Assembly (NCBI GenBank): GCA_964575845.1
Contig: CAZNSX010000009.1
Coordinates: forward strand, 45,511 to 109,510
Length of the DNA stretch: 64,000 bases
DNA from: CAZNSX01 sp964575845
GTDB lineage: Bacteria > UBA8248 > CAZNSX01
Direction: 5' to 3'
The position numbers and the translations under genes are program-made. The notes below the pieces were generated by a model, which was not told the DNA's origin, made no database searches, and worked only from the letters and a program-made list of their open reading frames with translations. Below, in pieces: positions 36,511 to 45,169 of the stretch. The stretch's first letter is position 1, and each line of letters opens with the position of its first letter.

Positions 36511-36717
36511 TCAGCCATCCTTCCTTATCACCCTTATTTCAAAACCCTCGACCTTGAGCTCCTCCACGCGGCAGCTGGCTCGGGCGCGCTCATCCATGTG
36601 CTTATCCACCTTAAAGCACTGAAACATGGCCTCCTCGGGGGATGCGGCGGCATGCACATGCCAGCAACACAAGGGGCCCATACTGGAAACAATATAGAGT
36701 TTATAGGTTTTTTCCAT
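36511..36717 (-). CDS. conserved-looking small protein of unknown function
   Basis: 68 residues from ATG 36717, which has GAGG nine bases before it; another ATG three codons upstream is possible. The protein is MEKTYKLYIVSSMGPLCCWH onwards, with a CC pair, then SPEEAMFQCFKVDKHM and RVEELKVEGFEIRVIRKDG. It looks like a compact alpha/beta fold without membrane segments. I do not recognise it. A short ATGA tandem repeat lies in its upstream region (36743-36763). Confidence 0.5.
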   Translation of the reverse strand: MEKTYKLYIVSSMGPLCCWHVHAAASPEEAMFQCFKVDKHMDERARASCRVEELKVEGFEIRVIRKDG

Positions 36718-36844
36718 GGGCCACATCCTCAGCCTTTAGGAGAATGAGTGAATGAATGAATGATTTAAATGGCTATCGCACCCTCAATATAACACATCCT
36801 CTTCCCGTCGCGGGCACTATTTTCTCCTGTTCTCTGCAGGTTTA

Positions 36845-36872
36845 CGAGAAAAAAGCCCGCTCCCGAAGGAGC
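36845..36872 (-). terminator. rho-independent terminator of the DUF5610 gene
   Basis: On the minus strand a perfect GC-rich stem of at least nine pairs with a small TTCG-type loop is followed directly by six T. It begins about 30 bases after the stop at 36902 and should end that transcript. Confidence 0.85.
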
Positions 36873-36901
36873 GGGCCTGAACTATCGACCGACCAGCAGG
36901 A

Positions 36902-37426
36902 CTAGACCCCTTTGACCTCCTCCTCTAACCCCTTGGCTTCCTCCCAGTAGAAGGACCGAATTCCCTCCATCACCAGTCGGTATGCCTCAGCCATGCCGAC
37001 GTGGAGGTCACCCGACCGGACCCCCATGGCGGAGAGGAGCTCTAAGGCCTGATTGAAGCCTTCATCAATGGAAGATTTAAGCTTCGCCACCTTGCCGTTG
37101 AGTTCCTTGAGGCTCCGGTGCTGCCCACTGGAGCTGAGGGCATCAGCGGCAAAGCTGACTATGCGGCTAGCGGCCGACTCTGCAGAGTTCACCTCTGGCC
37201 AGCCCTCGGGTTCTGTGGAGGTCGCCTTTGCCGAGAAGCTGTCCCTAACCCTCTTGGCCGACATCTCTAAAAGCACCTGGAAGAGGCCTCTCTTGCCCGA
37301 GAAATGGAGCGTAACCCGGTCACTGGAGCTTGGTAATTGAGTCCCGGATCTTCTCGGCAGGGTTCTTTCCCGCCTCGCTGGTCCTCCGTGATGACCCAGG
37401 TCGAGACCTGCCATTCTCTCGATCAT
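36902..37426 (-). CDS. DUF5610-domain protein
   Basis: 174 residues. The second half carries the DUF5610 pattern: SAESAASRIVSFAADAL, then SSIDEGFNQALELLSAMG and GMAEAYRLVMEGIRSFY. The first 60 residues are low in structure, and the start is uncertain. DUF5610 proteins occur in many Gram-negative genomes, often with motility or hydrogenase-associated genes, but no activity is known. Here it is monocistronic, ended by a strong terminator. Confidence 0.65.
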   Translation of the reverse strand: MIERMAGLDLGHHGGPARRERTLPRRSGTQLPSSSDRVTLHFSGKRGLFQVLLEMSAKRVRDSFSAKATSTEPEGWPEVNSAESAASRIVSFAADALSSSGQHRSLKELNGKVAKLKSSIDEGFNQALELLSAMGVRSGDLHVGMAEAYRLVMEGIRSFYWEEAKGLEEEVKGV

Positions 37427-37540
37427 GCAGTATACCTCCCATCTGCGCAGATCTTTTCTTAACGTGTTCTTCGGCAGAGGGAGGCAAAACTTTAGAGGTT
37501 TTTTCTTTTTAAAGAGGCCAAAGCCCCAAGGGAGGCTTTT

Positions 37541-37927
37541 TCACCGCCGATTGAGGAGCTCTATCGACACCCCATCGGGGCCCTCGATGAAGGCCGCACG
37601 TGTCTTGGGATTAACGTCCCAGGGCTCTCGTACTATTGTGACCCCCTTGTTCTTCAGCTCCTCACAGAACTCATCAAGGCTCCCCTTCACCAGAATGGCC
37701 ATATGGTCAATCCCATGGCCTGGCGGCCTGCCCCCAGAGGGGTAATCCTCCCCTGGCCTGGTACCGCGGATGAAGAGGGGCATATCCCCCAAACGCATGT
37801 AGACCATCGGCGCTCCCATCATATCCACACGGCCTGTTTCCTCAGCACCGAAAACATCTTTGTAAAATTGGGCGGTCGATTCCAGCTTCTCACTGATGAG
37901 GTGTACATGATCGGTTGCGAACTGCAT
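37541..37927 (-). CDS. VOC-superfamily protein
   Basis: 128 residues from ATG 37927, with GAGGAG eight bases upstream; the longer frame to 37978 is not needed. Pattern: ATDHVHLISEKLESTAQFY with the metal-ligand His, GIDHMAILVKG in the second module, and a final GPDGVSIELLNR carrying the Glu ligand. This fits a single-domain glyoxalase/dioxygenase-fold enzyme. Substrate unknown; similarity to the VOC at 2960 is only at family level. Confidence 0.82.
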   Translation of the reverse strand: MQFATDHVHLISEKLESTAQFYKDVFGAEETGRVDMMGAPMVYMRLGDMPLFIRGTRPGEDYPSGGRPPGHGIDHMAILVKGSLDEFCEELKNKGVTIVREPWDVNPKTRAAFIEGPDGVSIELLNRR

Positions 37928-38044
37928 AGTGAATCTCCTCTCTGAAGGCACCTCCTGGAAGTTTAAGCCAAAACCCACTAAAACTATAGCAGGGCTCCCC
38001 CTTTGTCAAACCCTTTATTCCCAGAGATAGAGCTTATGTGGAGA

Positions 38045-38073
38045 TTGCTTTGAGGGAAGGTATTTGATATAAA
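38045..38073 (+). promoter_or_regulatory. candidate promoter of thrC
   Basis: TATAAA at 38068-38073 lies 17 bases after TTGCTT at 38045-38050, and 40 bases before the threonine synthase start. The -35 matches the consensus at only three positions. Confidence 0.4.
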
Positions 38074-38113
38074 ATAATCGTAAGACTATTATTTCAGGTG
38101 CGGGGAGAAGAAA

Positions 38114-39454
38114 ATGAGTTACCGAGCGTGGTTTGAGTGTATCGCCCGCTGCGGCGAAACTTACTCTCTCTATGACACTGTCTACCGCTGCCAGAAATGC
38201 GGGTCCCTCTTGGAAGTGGTTCACGACCTGGAGGCCCTGAGGGCCCTGACGCCTCAACACTGGAAAGACCTCTTCGATGACCGCTACAAGCGCCACATCT
38301 GGCCTTACGGGAGTGCCGTGTGGGGCAAGAAAGAGTGGGTGTGCCCCAGCGTGGATAACGAGAATATAGTCTCTATGTATGAGGGCGGGACGAACCTCTT
38401 CTGGGCCGACCGTCTCGGCAAGGAGATAGGCGTTCCCGACCTCTGGATAAAGCAGTGCGGCAACAGCCACACGGGCTCCTTCAAAGACCTGGGAATGACG
38501 GTACTGGTTTCAGTGGTCAAGCAGATGATTGCGGATGGCCGGGATATAAGGGCCGTGGCGTGTGCCTCCACCGGGGACACTTCGGCCTCTCTGGCCGCCT
38601 ACTGTGCCGCCGCCGGAATCCAGTCCGTTGTCATTTTGCCCAAGGACAAGGTCTCCAATGCCCAGCTCATCCAGCCCATATCCAATTCCTCTCTGGTGCT
38701 CTCACTGGAGACTGATTTCGACGGCTGCATGAAGATCGTCCAGAGGATTTGCAGCGAGAACCAGATCTACTTGGCCAACTCCATGAACTCCCTCAGGATC
38801 GAAGGCCAGAAGACCGTCAGCATCGAACTCGTCCAGCAGTTCGACTGGGAGGTCCCGGATTTTATCATCATCCCGGGGGGCAACCTGGGCAACGTGAGCG
38901 CCCTGGGCAAGGGCTTCCTCATGATGAAGGAGCTGGGGCTCATCGACCGCCTTCCCCGCATAGTGTGCGTCCAGGCGGCCAAAGCTAACCCCCTCTACCG
39001 GAGCTACCTGACGGGGTTCAAAGAGTTTTCCCCCATGACGGCGGGCAAAACCTTGGCGAACGCCATCCAGATCGGAAATCCCGTGAGCATCGAGAAAGCC
39101 ATCGACGTCCTGAAGCAGTTCGACGGCATCGTAGAGCAGGCCACCGAAGATGAGCTCGCCAATGCCGCTGCACGGGCCGACCGCACTGGAATGTTCAATT
39201 GTCCCCACACGGGCGTGGCCCTGGCAGCGCTCTTTAAGCTCGTTGACCAGGGGGTGATAGAGCCCCAGCACCGCGTGATTGTCATCTCCACAGCCCATGG
39301 GCTCAAGTTCACTGACTTCAAGATCGCCTATCATGAGAGCCATTTGGAAGAGGTAGAGTCGCGGTACGTGAACCTCCCTGTTGTTCTTCCCGATAAGTAC
39401 CAGCGGGTCAGGGACGCTATTTTCAGCAGGCTTGACGCCCTTCAGCGGGTTTGA
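38114..39454 (+). CDS. thrC: threonine synthase
   Basis: 446 residues. An N-terminal zinc-ribbon-like part has Cys9, Cys13, Cys26 and Cys29. The fold type II PLP core follows: the Schiff-base Lys is in HTGSFKDLG near residue 124, the phosphate-binding Gly loop is in PGGNLGNVSA, and the ACASTGDTSASLAAY segment is typical. It converts O-phosphohomoserine to threonine. GGGGAGAAG precedes the ATG. Twenty bases after its stop starts a Cys/Met-type PLP enzyme, which suggests joint control of the homoserine branch point. Confidence 0.93.
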   Translation: MSYRAWFECIARCGETYSLYDTVYRCQKCGSLLEVVHDLEALRALTPQHWKDLFDDRYKRHIWPYGSAVWGKKEWVCPSVDNENIVSMYEGGTNLFWADRLGKEIGVPDLWIKQCGNSHTGSFKDLGMTVLVSVVKQMIADGRDIRAVACASTGDTSASLAAYCAAAGIQSVVILPKDKVSNAQLIQPISNSSLVLSLETDFDGCMKIVQRICSENQIYLANSMNSLRIEGQKTVSIELVQQFDWEVPDFIIIPGGNLGNVSALGKGFLMMKELGLIDRLPRIVCVQAAKANPLYRSYLTGFKEFSPMTAGKTLANAIQIGNPVSIEKAIDVLKQFDGIVEQATEDELANAAARADRTGMFNCPHTGVALAALFKLVDQGVIEPQHRVIVISTAHGLKFTDFKIAYHESHLEEVESRYVNLPVVLPDKYQRVRDAIFSRLDALQRV

Positions 39455-39473
39455 AGGAAGGATAAAATAATAA

Positions 39474-40655
39474 ATGGAAAAGAAGGAGGCCGGATTCTCC
39501 ACAAGGGCCGTGCATGCCGGCGAAGACCACCAAAAGCCCGAGAATGCCATAACCACTCCCATCTACCAGACTTCGACCTTTGTTTTCCGCGACTCGGATG
39601 AAGTCAGGGCCTATCAGGAACATCGCATCCAGCGCTATGAGTATGGCAGGTACGGCAATCCGACCCAGCGGGCGGCCGAGGAGAAGCTGGCCGCGCTGGA
39701 AGGGGCCGAAGATTCCCTCCTCTGCGCCAGTGGCATGAGTGCCATAACCTCCACCCTCATCGCCATGCTGAGGAGCGGAGGCCACCTCATCATAACCAAT
39801 GACTCCTACCGGCGGACCAGGCAGTTCTGCCTGACCATCCTCCAGAAGTTCGGCATCGAGACCACAGTGGTTCCTGCTGGAGATTACGAGGCCATGGAGA
39901 AGGCCCGCCGGGAAAATACAAGGCTCTTCTTATCCGAGAGCCCTACCAACCCATATCTCTATGTCCTGGACCTGGAGCGGGTGGCCGCTTGGGCTCGGGC
40001 TCATCGGATCCGGACTATCATCGACAGCACACTTGCCACACCCTATAATCTCAGGCCGCTCAGTTGCGGCATAGACCTCGTCATCCACAGTGGCACTAAA
40101 TACCTGGGAGGCCACAATGACCTCATGGCTGGGGCCGTTGTGGGTGGTGGCGACATGGTGGGCGCTATCCGCGACGCACACGGGATCTTGGGCGGAGTGA
40201 TCGACCCTCACAGCGCATACCTCCTCATTCGCGGCCTGAAGACTCTGTCCCTGCGGGTGGAGAGACAAAATGCCACCGCCCTGGGCCTCGCCCAGTTCCT
40301 GGAGGGCCGCCCGAAAGTGAAGCGGGTCTTCTATCCAGGCCTCGCAAGCCATCTCCATCACGCCATAGCCGCGAGGCAGATGAAGGGCTTCGGGGGCGTT
40401 GTGAGCTTCGAGCTGGATTGTGACCTGGAGGCCACTTCCGCATTCGTCGACCGGTTGAAAATCCCCCAGATAGGGCCGAGCCTGGGGGGGGCTGAGAGTC
40501 TAATTGAGCAGCCCGCCCTCATGTCCTACTGGGAGCTCTCACGGGAGGAGCGCTACGCCCAGGGTATTAGGGATGGACTGGTACGATATTCAGTAGGCCT
40601 GGAAGATCTGGAGGACCTTATCGAGGACCTTCGGCAGTCCTTGGAGAAAATTTAA
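39474..40655 (+). CDS. Cys/Met-metabolism PLP enzyme (cystathionine gamma-synthase/lyase type)
   Basis: 393 residues, fold type I. Motifs: YGRYGNPTQRAAEEKLAALE, SGMSAITSTL, DSTLATPYNLRPL and the PLP Lys in SGTKYLGGHNDL near residue 209. The C-terminal IGPSLGGAESLIEQPA is characteristic. The family includes cystathionine gamma-synthase, O-acetylhomoserine sulfhydrylase and cystathionine/methionine lyases; sequence reading cannot separate them. Its place after thrC favours a homoserine-ester substrate. Another member of the family ends the window at 63880. Confidence 0.88.
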   Translation: MEKKEAGFSTRAVHAGEDHQKPENAITTPIYQTSTFVFRDSDEVRAYQEHRIQRYEYGRYGNPTQRAAEEKLAALEGAEDSLLCASGMSAITSTLIAMLRSGGHLIITNDSYRRTRQFCLTILQKFGIETTVVPAGDYEAMEKARRENTRLFLSESPTNPYLYVLDLERVAAWARAHRIRTIIDSTLATPYNLRPLSCGIDLVIHSGTKYLGGHNDLMAGAVVGGGDMVGAIRDAHGILGGVIDPHSAYLLIRGLKTLSLRVERQNATALGLAQFLEGRPKVKRVFYPGLASHLHHAIAARQMKGFGGVVSFELDCDLEATSAFVDRLKIPQIGPSLGGAESLIEQPALMSYWELSREERYAQGIRDGLVRYSVGLEDLEDLIEDLRQSLEKI

Positions 40656-40746
40656 GGCTCAAGGGAGAAAACAGACTCACGGATTCTTGGTCAGAACTCG
40701 ACCTCATCTCATAATGGAGTGCGGGTCTGCTTGAAGCTCAGGCCCC

Positions 40747-41337
40747 CTACTCCACGGGTTCCAGCCAGAGAGTTCTAACCCAAACTACTTTTCCCGCCAT
40801 CTTTTGAGGTGAGAGAACCTTCACGTGGGTAAATTTGTCTGTCTTCTCGCCCAGGATTCGCAACAGGGTGCCCGGCAACAAACGCAGGATATAGCGTTGG
40901 TCGCCAGGTTCCTCAAAACCGCCGGCAAAATAAAGGGGCTTTCCTCGAACCTGCGAGCGCACCCGGACCAGCGACCCCGGGCTCAGGGGCGCCGCCGCCT
41001 TAAGGGGCGCAGCTTTCACTTCCTTGGGCTTCTCCGCCTCGGCAAGGGCCTTGGCAAGCGCCTTATCGGCTGCCTCCTTAGCAGCCCTCACACTGGCCCT
41101 CATGTTTGCCAGAGCTGCGGTGTTGTCCTTGACGGAGAGGCGGTTCTCCGCCAGGGCCTTCCCGTGGCTATCCAGAATCCCCTTCTGCACCTCAAGCTGC
41201 TGGCGAAGGTCCTTAATGTCCTTGCGAGTGGCCAGAAGGTCCTCAGTATACTCCATTCGAGATATCCCACAGCCGGCGATGCCTAACAAAAGAAAGACGA
41301 GGATCACCATTCCAGCCTTTTTCGTTCTGACCCTCAC
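40747..41337 (-). CDS. coiled-coil lipoprotein with C-terminal SH3-like region
   Basis: 196 residues from GTG 41337, with AAGGAGGG six bases upstream. Lipobox I-A-G-C at Cys23. A coiled coil lies at about residues 35-110 (LLATRKDIKDLRQQLEVQKG), with a Lys/Ala-rich linker. From about 118 there is a beta-rich domain (LRLLPGTLLRILGE, KVVWVRTLWLEPVE) of bacterial SH3 type. It is probably anchored in the outer membrane and touches the wall. No known function. It is the last gene of the long leftward run. Confidence 0.75.
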   Translation of the reverse strand: MRVRTKKAGMVILVFLLLGIAGCGISRMEYTEDLLATRKDIKDLRQQLEVQKGILDSHGKALAENRLSVKDNTAALANMRASVRAAKEAADKALAKALAEAEKPKEVKAAPLKAAAPLSPGSLVRVRSQVRGKPLYFAGGFEEPGDQRYILRLLPGTLLRILGEKTDKFTHVKVLSPQKMAGKVVWVRTLWLEPVE

Positions 41338-41390
41338 TTGAGCCCTCCTTTCTCCAACTTTGAGAGATCATCCCTCATGGCTCTTCCGCC

Positions 41391-42224
41391 TCAAACCGGG
41401 TACCAGCCTTCGATGGGAGGCATCACAACCAATTCATTCCGTACCTCCCTCACCTCGGCATGCTTGCTAATCAACTCCACCGCCAGGTCCCTCTCCTCAG
41501 AGCTGTTGACCCGCCCTTTAAGCAGGAGGCCACCATCCTCCTCGGCCGTAACGGTGATGCCGCTGGCATCAATGCGCTCATCACTCATGAGCTCAGCCTT
41601 AAGTCGGTTCGCCAGAGAGAGCCTTTGAAGAATTTTACCAGATTCTGGCTCAGGGCTTACGAAGCAGGGGGCGGAGAGAGCCTGGATGATGAGCCTGCAC
41701 GCCGTCTCAAGGTCCAGGTGGGTGGTATTGATGACCATGTCGTAGTTAATGGGATCATCCCACCGGGCATCGAAAAAGTATTTGATGAAGGCCGCACGCT
41801 CCTGGTCATTGTGGGCGATGAATTCTTCTGCAAGCTGGCCCGTTACCCCTTCGTTCGCCATAAGGCGCCTCTTCCTAGCCTCAAAAGAGGAGACCACGCG
41901 AACGTGGAACGCGTGGCCGATATCTTTAAGCAGGAAATTTGCTCCACGGCCGACGATGACAGCGTTCCCCTTCTCAGCGAAATCATAGACAATGGCCTGG
42001 AGAAGGTCCAGGTAAACGGCCTGTCTTTCCCGGAAGAAACGGTCGACGAGGCCGGGCTTCCGCTCGTCCACCTTCTCTAGTTCAGGCCTCAGCAACCCAT
42101 ACCTTTCAGCCTCTGCACGGAAACGACGGTGGTCAACCAGCGTATAGCCCAGCTCACTCGCCACCATCTCCGCCAGAGTGTCACCACCGCTTCCAAGTTT
42201 CCGGGAGATAGTCACTATGGCCAT
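41391..42224 (-). CDS. cytidylate-kinase-like protein with C-terminal BON domain
   Basis: 277 residues. The first 190 match the cytidylate-kinase-like family: MAIVTISRKLGSGGDTLAEM carries a P-loop variant (GSGGDT), then NAVIVGRGANFLLKD and YDMVINTTHLDLE. Residues 205-275 are a BON domain (ITVTAEEDGGLLLKGRVNSSEE, then AEVREVRNELVVMPP), normally found in envelope or osmotic-stress proteins. No signal peptide is seen, so the fusion acts in the cytosol. The kinase-like family is frequent in Desulfobacterota, and its substrate is not established. GGAGGGGAG precedes the ATG. Confidence 0.82.
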   Translation of the reverse strand: MAIVTISRKLGSGGDTLAEMVASELGYTLVDHRRFRAEAERYGLLRPELEKVDERKPGLVDRFFRERQAVYLDLLQAIVYDFAEKGNAVIVGRGANFLLKDIGHAFHVRVVSSFEARKRRLMANEGVTGQLAEEFIAHNDQERAAFIKYFFDARWDDPINYDMVINTTHLDLETACRLIIQALSAPCFVSPEPESGKILQRLSLANRLKAELMSDERIDASGITVTAEEDGGLLLKGRVNSSEERDLAVELISKHAEVREVRNELVVMPPIEGWYPV

Positions 42225-42235
42225 GCACTCCCCTC

Positions 42236-42406
42236 CTATCCAGGGAAGACCGCCCGGTGTCCCATTTCCTCAAGGAGGGTTGCTTCCCTCCCCTCGGAGA
42301 GGACCTTACCCTCGATAACCTGCCGGTCAATAAATTTCCTGATGCTTGTACAGCCCAATAGCACCAAGATGAGGCATATTATCAGCGCGAGAAAAGCCCC
42401 TTTCAT
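42236..42406 (-). CDS. 56-residue lipoprotein
   Basis: A short gene: MKGAFLALIICLILVLLG, then the lipobox Cys, followed by TSIRKFIDRQVIEGKVLSEG and a 17-residue tail ending FPG. GGGGAGGAA sits directly before the ATG, a very strong ribosome site. Its stop lies 11 bases before the cytidylate-kinase-like start, so the two are surely co-translated. A mature peptide of about 37 residues would be tethered to a membrane. Family unknown; its size suggests a regulator or assembly factor. Confidence 0.75.
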   Translation of the reverse strand: MKGAFLALIICLILVLLGCTSIRKFIDRQVIEGKVLSEGREATLLEEMGHRAVFPG

Positions 42407-42433
42407 TTCCTCCCCTCAGCCGGTTTTCGCCCT

Positions 42434-42655
42434 CTAGGATTTCTCCGACCGCCGTCCGCAGTATTGATTCTTGCGCTTTCGGTCGAACGCCCTCTGGATG
42501 AGAGCAGAGGCCTCCCCGAAGCGAATCTTCTGGGCGTGGCGTCGAGCGATGCCATCGAGGAGGGCGGGCGTCTGTGGCTTGAGTCTTAAGGAGCGTGGAG
42601 CGAGTTCCCTCCTCAGATATCCCGCGACGGCATGGAGCCAGGCTCGTCGGTTCAT
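42434..42655 (-). CDS. possible small basic protein
   Basis: 73 residues, rich in Arg (MNRRAWLHAVAGYLRREL at the start, then ARRHAQKIRFGEASALIQRA), predicted helical and cytosolic. The ribosome site is weak. It is kept because it lies in line with its neighbours and the amphipathic pattern looks coding, but it may be spurious. Confidence 0.35.
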   Translation of the reverse strand: MNRRAWLHAVAGYLRRELAPRSLRLKPQTPALLDGIARRHAQKIRFGEASALIQRAFDRKRKNQYCGRRSEKS

Positions 42656-42819
42656 GGCCTGAGCATGGTGAGGGTCCTGCCTGAGGGTTAGCTTCGGGAA
42701 AGCTTCTTGGATATTCTAATAAGAAAGTACTCCCGCCTCTCGGAGGCCCTCCCCAGTGGCGGAGGCAAAATTGGCTACCTCAACTAGCTAGGCGGAGGAT
42801 AGCAGAAAAAAAAGAGAGT

Positions 42820-44031
42820 TCAAGGAGTTTTTTCCCTCTCGCCCTCCCGGTCGCGGAGAAACCAAAAGGTTTGTTGATAGAAGTAAGCGGGGAGGGCGAG
42901 ACCCTCCCCCCGCAGGAGGCGGCCTTCCTTCTCAAGGCGCCTAAACATGGGCACAAGGCCCTCCAGCAGGTCTTCCCTGAAGTCAAAGGGGCGGCCAGAG
43001 GCCAAGCAAAAGAGGAAGGCGATTTGATTTGGCTCAGCAATGTGAATTATGCGCGAGTGAGAACGCCCAACCTCGATTTGCTCTGCCCCGCCCTTATTCC
43101 GACCGTGGAATACCTCAGCCACTTCTCCCCCCTGACTTAAGGTGAAAAGGTAGAGATATGTGGGCCTGAGGGCCGAAAAACGTATGAAGATCGTATCATC
43201 AGGGCCGACGGCCCCTCCTCCCAGACCCCTCTCCCTCCTGCCGTCAGACCTTATGATCTCGTACCAGAGCTGAAGAGGAGGTCTGAGCCAGCCTTCGGGT
43301 GCCTTGGGCAGGGAGCCTGAGGCCGAGGACGGGGCGGCCGTATGCAGCCAAAGGGGGGAGATGGACTCCCGGTTTATGTTCACCCTAACCCTGGCCAGAC
43401 GACGGCGTTCCCCCTCGGGCTGCCGGGGCTCCAGGAAGGTCCATCTCTTTCGGAAAATGCGTACCTGCGGCTTTTCAGCCCTCACCAGCTCGGCCCAGAT
43501 GACTACTTTCTCAGGCATCACCTCATACTTTCCCACTACCACGGCCCCGAGTCCGAGAAATTGAGCCGCCTTGACCGAGGCCTCCTCACCATAGCTGCTT
43601 TCCCCTATGCCTCGACGCCCAGCAACGCGCTCTTCCCAAAGGAGAAAATCTTTTCGAGGGTAAACGGAGAAGCTATCGGACGCGTTCAAGCTCCTCAAGA
43701 GGCCTTTCTCCAGCTCCCAGGAGAACCAAGACCTCCTGCCCTCACCCTTCTCCACAAAGGACCCAACCCCAATGGAGAGAACGCCCCGATCCACGCCCCT
43801 TCTACTCAGGCGGCCGCGGGCCAGGGCCTTCCCGTATTCCTCAACAATGAGGCGACCCAGCACCTCGGCTCCGGCTTCCAGGCCGGGTGAGCTAGCCGGA
43901 TGGGAACGCCAGAGGGAGGGAGAAGAGGCACACCCCTGGAGGATGAGAAGGGAGACGGCCAGGGACACCAAGGCTTGGCCGATGAGGGAAGCCCTTAAGC
44001 TCCTATACCGAAAGACATTGAAAGAGCTCAT
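42820..44031 (-). CDS. lipoprotein with FlgO-like and DUF4384 domains
   Basis: 403 residues. Lipobox L-Q-G-C with Cys34. Residues 70-200 resemble the FlgO-type domain (FSWELEKGLLRSLNASDSF, GLGAVVVGKYEVMPEKVVI). From about 265, DUF4384 is recognisable (DDTIFIRFSALRPTYLYLFTLSQGG, with IAFLFCLASGRPF further on). Proteins with these domains sense or organise envelope structures, and FlgO is an outer-membrane flagellar protein, yet no flagellar gene is near. The start overlaps the pfkA 3' end by 29 bases, so it is part of that operon. Confidence 0.78.
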   Translation of the reverse strand: MSSFNVFRYRSLRASLIGQALVSLAVSLLILQGCASSPSLWRSHPASSPGLEAGAEVLGRLIVEEYGKALARGRLSRRGVDRGVLSIGVGSFVEKGEGRRSWFSWELEKGLLRSLNASDSFSVYPRKDFLLWEERVAGRRGIGESSYGEEASVKAAQFLGLGAVVVGKYEVMPEKVVIWAELVRAEKPQVRIFRKRWTFLEPRQPEGERRRLARVRVNINRESISPLWLHTAAPSSASGSLPKAPEGWLRPPLQLWYEIIRSDGRRERGLGGGAVGPDDTIFIRFSALRPTYLYLFTLSQGGEVAEVFHGRNKGGAEQIEVGRSHSRIIHIAEPNQIAFLFCLASGRPFDFREDLLEGLVPMFRRLEKEGRLLRGEGLALPAYFYQQTFWFLRDREGEREKTP

Positions 44032-45127
44032 AGAGCTGGCTCATGCGCTTTCTAAATTGAATGACCCTGTCGGAAGACCGGAGCAAGGCCTTCTCCAGTG
44101 GCTGAGTTACAATTGCGTTATTCTTCAGCAAAACCACTATGGCCTTATCCTTGGGCTTCATGGTGGAGAGCTTGTTGACGGCTGCATCCGCCATCCGGGC
44201 GGCCAGGATACGGTCAAAGGCTGTCGGCGAGCCGCCCCGCTGAAGGTGCGCCAGGATGACCACCCTGGGGTCGAAGATCTCGGCCTTCTGCTGGAGGCTC
44301 TCGCCTAAGGCAAGAGTCGCCCGCTGGCCATTCTTGCCCTTCATTCGTGCCCCCTCGGCCACAACCACTATACCTCGTTTCTTACCCCTGCGGTAGCCCC
44401 GCAGCAAATCCTCGCCGATCTTCTGGAGGTCTGACTCTTTCAGAGGGCCCTGCTCGGGGATTATCAGCGCATCGGCTCCGGTAGCCAGAGCGCTCATCAA
44501 GGCGAGGTCTCCGCAGCGATTGCCCATGACCTCTACCACGAATGTCCGGTGCAGGGAGTCGGCAGTATCCATGATCATGTTGATGGCGTTTACAGCAGTG
44601 TTCCGGGCCGTATCAACGCCTATCGACATATCCGTGGCGGCAATGTCATTGTCGATGGAGGCGGGAAGCCCCACCGTGGGAATGCTCGCCTCCCGGCTCA
44701 GAGTCTGAGCGCCCCGCAGGGAGCCGTCTCCTCCGAGGACGATGAGACCCTCGATGCCCACCTTTTTCAGGGCCTCTCCGGCCCGGCGGCGGAGGGAGGC
44801 TTTTCGAAACTCCGGGAAGCGGGCGGAGCCCAGGATTGTGCCGCCCTGTTTAGCGATGTCGTGAACGGAGCGGTAGGTGAGGCGAAAGATGGGCAGGTCA
44901 TCATCGGTGAGGCCCATGAGCCCCATTTTTGAGTGCATCTCCTCCTCTACCCTTTCGGCTCCAACGCGGTCGACCAGTTCCGCCAGCTCTGCGAGGCCGG
45001 CAAAGCCCCCCTTTATGCCATAAACCGAGAGCCCATAGCTGGACAAAGATGCCTTTGTGCTCGCCCTTATAGCGGGATTCATCCCGGGGGCATCGCCACC
45101 ACTTGTAAGCACGGCAATCCGCTTCAT
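44003..45127 (-). CDS. pfkA: ATP-dependent 6-phosphofructokinase
   Basis: 374 residues from ATG 45127, preceded by GGGGGAAG. Motifs: VLTSGGDAPGMN, VLGGDGSLRGA, ASIDNDIAATD with the catalytic Asp, and the LAHLQRGGSPTAFDR substrate segment. Gly after GGD (GGDGS) marks the ATP-using rather than the PPi-using type. It phosphorylates fructose-6-P in glycolysis. At 374 residues it is longer than the E. coli enzyme (320), with extra C-terminal residues. Its presence inside an envelope-sugar operon is unusual. Confidence 0.93.
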   Translation of the reverse strand: MKRIAVLTSGGDAPGMNPAIRASTKASLSSYGLSVYGIKGGFAGLAELAELVDRVGAERVEEEMHSKMGLMGLTDDDLPIFRLTYRSVHDIAKQGGTILGSARFPEFRKASLRRRAGEALKKVGIEGLIVLGGDGSLRGAQTLSREASIPTVGLPASIDNDIAATDMSIGVDTARNTAVNAINMIMDTADSLHRTFVVEVMGNRCGDLALMSALATGADALIIPEQGPLKESDLQKIGEDLLRGYRRGKKRGIVVVAEGARMKGKNGQRATLALGESLQQKAEIFDPRVVILAHLQRGGSPTAFDRILAARMADAAVNKLSTMKPKDKAIVVLLKNNAIVTQPLEKALLRSSDRVIQFRKRMSQLYELFQCLSV

Positions 45128-45169
45128 GACTCTACTTCCCCCCACAATTATAACTCAGCGCCCAGGACT

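Noticed and set aside
37500..37560. Hairpin with T-run near the VOC gene end as a terminator
   Set aside because: The T-run lies on the strand that carries no gene here, and the stem on the VOC strand is short.
38702..39562. 286-codon minus-strand frame opposite threonine synthase
   Set aside because: It is a shadow of thrC; the plus-strand protein is unmistakable.
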